From an uncultured Ruminococcus sp. (GTDB lineage: Bacteria; Bacillota; Clostridia; Oscillospirales; Ruminococcaceae): a stretch of 7,699 nucleotides of DNA. The notes beneath the pieces were generated by a model, which was not told the origin of the DNA, did no database searches, and saw only the letters and a program-made list of their open reading frames with translations. Of the stretch, positions 6,791-7,699 are shown in pieces. The stretch is taken from the NCBI GenBank assembly GCA_947175005.1, contig CAMWLD010000098.1, positions 1 to 7,699 of the forward strand, in the 5' to 3' direction. Each line of letters starts with the position of its first letter. The first letter of the stretch is position 1. The translations under genes were made by a program, and so were the position numbers.

Positions 6791-7366
6791 TTATTTATTT
6801 TTCCCGCTGATGACCCAACCGAATATGCCGCCGCAAAGTCCGCCGATAATATGCGCTGCCTGGGAAATATTGTCCGAGGCAAATATGCCGTTCAGAATTT
6901 CCGTGCCGAGGTAAAGCGCCGCCACGAATATCAATGTTAAAGGTATCTCTCCGCTACGGCTGTTGGCGTAGGAGCTTAGCAGGATCATCATAAAGGCAAT
7001 GCCGCTTGCCCCCAGAAGCGCCGTACCCGGAAAGAAGATCATATTGAGAAGCCCCGTTATTGCGGCAGTTACGGCTATCATGGCAAGGAGACGTTTGCCG
7101 CCGTATTTTTCTTCAAGCATAGGTCCCACAAGAAGAATTACCGTGAAATTTCCCATATAATGGCTGATGTCCGCGTGACCCAGGACATGGGTGAACAGCC
7201 GCAGGTACATAAGCGGGTCGGTCAGGGGCGCGCGGTATACCGAAAACAGCAGCCTTGTTACGCTTCCGCCTGTGAAATACCCTATTATCAGCGCCGCAAG
7301 GCTAAGCAGGGTAAAGCTTAGCACTACGGGGGAATTGTATGTGATCTTTATGCTTGGCTTGTTCAT
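6791..7366 (-). CDS. Rhomboid-family intramembrane serine protease
   Basis: This 191-residue polytopic membrane protein is a compact rhomboid, a protease that cuts transmembrane helices within or near the membrane. The catalytic serine is S121 in GASG (119-122), and the partner histidine is H172 in the last helix, AHIIGGLCGGIFGW. The family's His-x-x-x-Asn element is H69-Y-M-G-N73, in the stretch after RLFTHVLGH. About six hydrophobic segments are visible: about 13-31, 56-81, 92-110, 117-133, 141-160 and 167-187. There are no extra N- or C-terminal domains, so it is at the short end of the family. On the minus strand AAAGGA (complement of 7377-7382) lies about 10 nt before the ATG. The gene converges on the GLUG gene and shares its terminator. 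It is driven by its own strong promoter, so it is not part of the operon. Its substrate cannot be read from the sequence. Confidence 0.94.
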   Translation of the reverse strand: MNKPSIKITYNSPVVLSFTLLSLAALIIGYFTGGSVTRLLFSVYRAPLTDPLMYLRLFTHVLGHADISHYMGNFTVILLVGPMLEEKYGGKRLLAMIAVTAAITGLLNMIFFPGTALLGASGIAFMMILLSSYANSRSGEIPLTLIFVAALYLGTEILNGIFASDNISQAAHIIGGLCGGIFGWVISGKNK

Positions 7367-7410
7367 TTTTATAACATCCTTTTTTTGATTTTTGAGGATT
7401 CTCGATATTT

Positions 7411-7429
7411 TCGGGAAATATTTTCCCGA
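7411..7429. promoter_or_regulatory. 19-bp palindrome in the rhomboid 5' leader (operator or RNA hairpin)
   Basis: TCGGGAAA (7411-7418) and TTTCCCGA (7422-7429) are perfect 8-bp inverted arms around the 3-nt TAT. The palindrome falls about 12-30 nt downstream of the predicted rhomboid transcription start. It could be a repressor site or a leader hairpin that stabilises the mRNA. On the plus strand it is followed by TTTT, so a weak terminator for plus-strand transcription is also possible. Confidence 0.55.
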
Positions 7430-7446
7430 TTTTACAGTACCATATC

Positions 7447-7475
7447 ATTATATCATATCCCGAAAAAAATGTCAA
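7447..7475 (-). promoter_or_regulatory. Near-perfect sigma-A promoter for the rhomboid gene
   Basis: Reading the minus strand, TTGACA (complement of 7470-7475) is followed by exactly 17 bp and then TATAAT (complement of 7447-7452). A TGA directly before TATAAT gives an extended -10 element as well. Transcription would begin near 7440, leaving a leader of about 74 nt. Both hexamers are exact consensus, which predicts strong transcription unless the downstream palindrome limits it. Confidence 0.88.
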
Positions 7476-7514
7476 ACAATGGCAGTATATTCAGTAAAAG
7501 CCTTAACCAATAAC

Positions 7515-7549
7515 TTCTTGCCTCTTGCTTCTGACCTCTTGCCTCTGAT
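7515..7549. repeat. Five tandem copies of a degenerate heptanucleotide
   Basis: Five consecutive 7-bp units begin at 7515, 7522, 7529, 7536 and 7543: TTCTTGC, CTCTTGC, TTCTGAC, CTCTTGC and CTCTGAT. The phase is exact, the first base is always a pyrimidine, and positions 2-4 (TCT) do not change. It is intergenic, upstream of the rhomboid promoter and non-coding as far as I can see. Confidence 0.7.
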
Positions 7550-7554
7550 AATGA

Positions 7555-7588
7555 CCTCACCCCTTTGTTCGGAAACAAAGGGGTGAGG
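7555..7588. terminator. Perfect 15-bp inverted repeat with a 4-nt loop, possible terminator
   Basis: CCTCACCCCTTTGTT (7555-7569) and AACAAAGGGGTGAGG (7574-7588) are perfect inverted arms around CGGA. The hairpin lies about 40 nt beyond the stop of the partial minus-strand gene at the right edge, where a terminator would be expected. No clear T-run follows on either strand, so it is not a textbook intrinsic terminator. It may instead be a repeat-family element or a roadblock between divergently used regions. The terminator call is an inference from position. Confidence 0.5.
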
Positions 7589-7629
7589 CTGTAGCATTAT
7601 TCAATTTATGAGAAGAAAGCTAAATTTGA

Positions 7630-7699
7630 TTATTCTCCCATGTTAACCTTGCCGGCATAAACAACATAGTTGCCTGCACTTGTGATCTCAAAGGAGAAT
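7630..7699 (-). CDS. C-terminal end of a gene entering from the right (partial)
   Basis: On the minus strand an open frame runs in from the window edge and ends at TAA (complement of 7630-7632). It gives 22 residues ending in GNYVVYAGKVNMGE. The alternating hydrophobic pattern suggests a beta-strand at the end of a secreted or carbohydrate-binding type protein, but this is too short to identify. A hairpin follows at 7555-7588. An alternative reading is that AAAGGAG at 7690-7696 is a ribosome binding site for a plus-strand gene starting just outside the window. Confidence 0.5.
   Translation of the reverse strand, partial: FSFEITSAGNYVVYAGKVNMGE

Noticed and set aside
6746..6940. Plus-strand 64-codon open frame crossing the terminator
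   Set aside because: It begins inside the terminator hairpin and runs antisense to the conserved C-terminal half of the rhomboid gene.
7392..7586. Plus-strand 64-codon open frame through the rhomboid upstream region
   Set aside because: It runs through a promoter, a palindrome, a heptad repeat and a hairpin, has no ribosome binding site, and its sequence has no recognisable protein features.
7555..7588. Relation between the 3' hairpin and the 29-bp repeats at the left edge through a shared CTTTGTTC/GAACAAAG 8-mer
   Set aside because: The match stops outside the 8-mer and could be chance. A genome-wide search would be needed to support it.

Overview
The window looks like a chromosomal stretch from a Gram-positive anaerobe of the Clostridia, most likely the Ruminococcus/Oscillospiraceae side. 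This is inference from style: AGGAGG-type ribosome binding sites, sigma-A-like promoters, an RND/MMPL exporter beginning with a 'KLAAFIVDKRNL' type N-terminus, and a Cys-bearing GLUG-repeat surface protein. No rRNA, tRNA, CRISPR array, phage gene or transposase is visible.

Layout: (1) 1-288 is a leader region. It has three tandem 29-bp repeats at the left edge and a sigma-A-like promoter at 175-203. (2) 289-2883 (+) encodes an 864-residue MMPL/RND-family membrane transporter with a repetitive cytoplasmic tail. (3) 2888-6712 (+), only 4 nt downstream and with its Shine-Dalgarno inside the transporter gene, encodes a 1274-residue cell-surface protein. Its order is signal peptide, GLUG beta-solenoid, about 500 residues of acidic alpha-helix, more GLUG solenoid, an InlB-B-repeat-like beta domain, one C-terminal membrane anchor and a basic tail. 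(4) 6724-6789 is a nested, apparently bidirectional terminator. (5) 6791-7366 (-) encodes a compact rhomboid intramembrane serine protease, convergent with the operon and driven by a near-perfect TTGACA-17-TATAAT promoter. (6) 7367-7629 is intergenic. It holds that promoter, a palindrome in the 5' leader, a five-copy heptanucleotide repeat and a perfect 15-bp hairpin. (7) 7630-7699 (-) is probably the last 22 codons of a gene that enters from the right.

How the genes may work together: the two plus-strand genes are almost certainly co-transcribed and translationally coupled. I read them as one envelope module. The MMPL protein would be the proton-driven pump, and the GLUG/helical protein a membrane-tethered extracellular partner whose helical arm is long enough in principle to cross a thick cell wall. 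The GLUG repeat ladder is cut in the middle of one repeat by the helical arm, which suggests a single solenoid base with an inserted hairpin. This pair is the best candidate in the window for an undescribed system. The substrate is unknown. The rhomboid neighbour could process a tethered surface protein such as this one, but nothing in the sequence proves a link.
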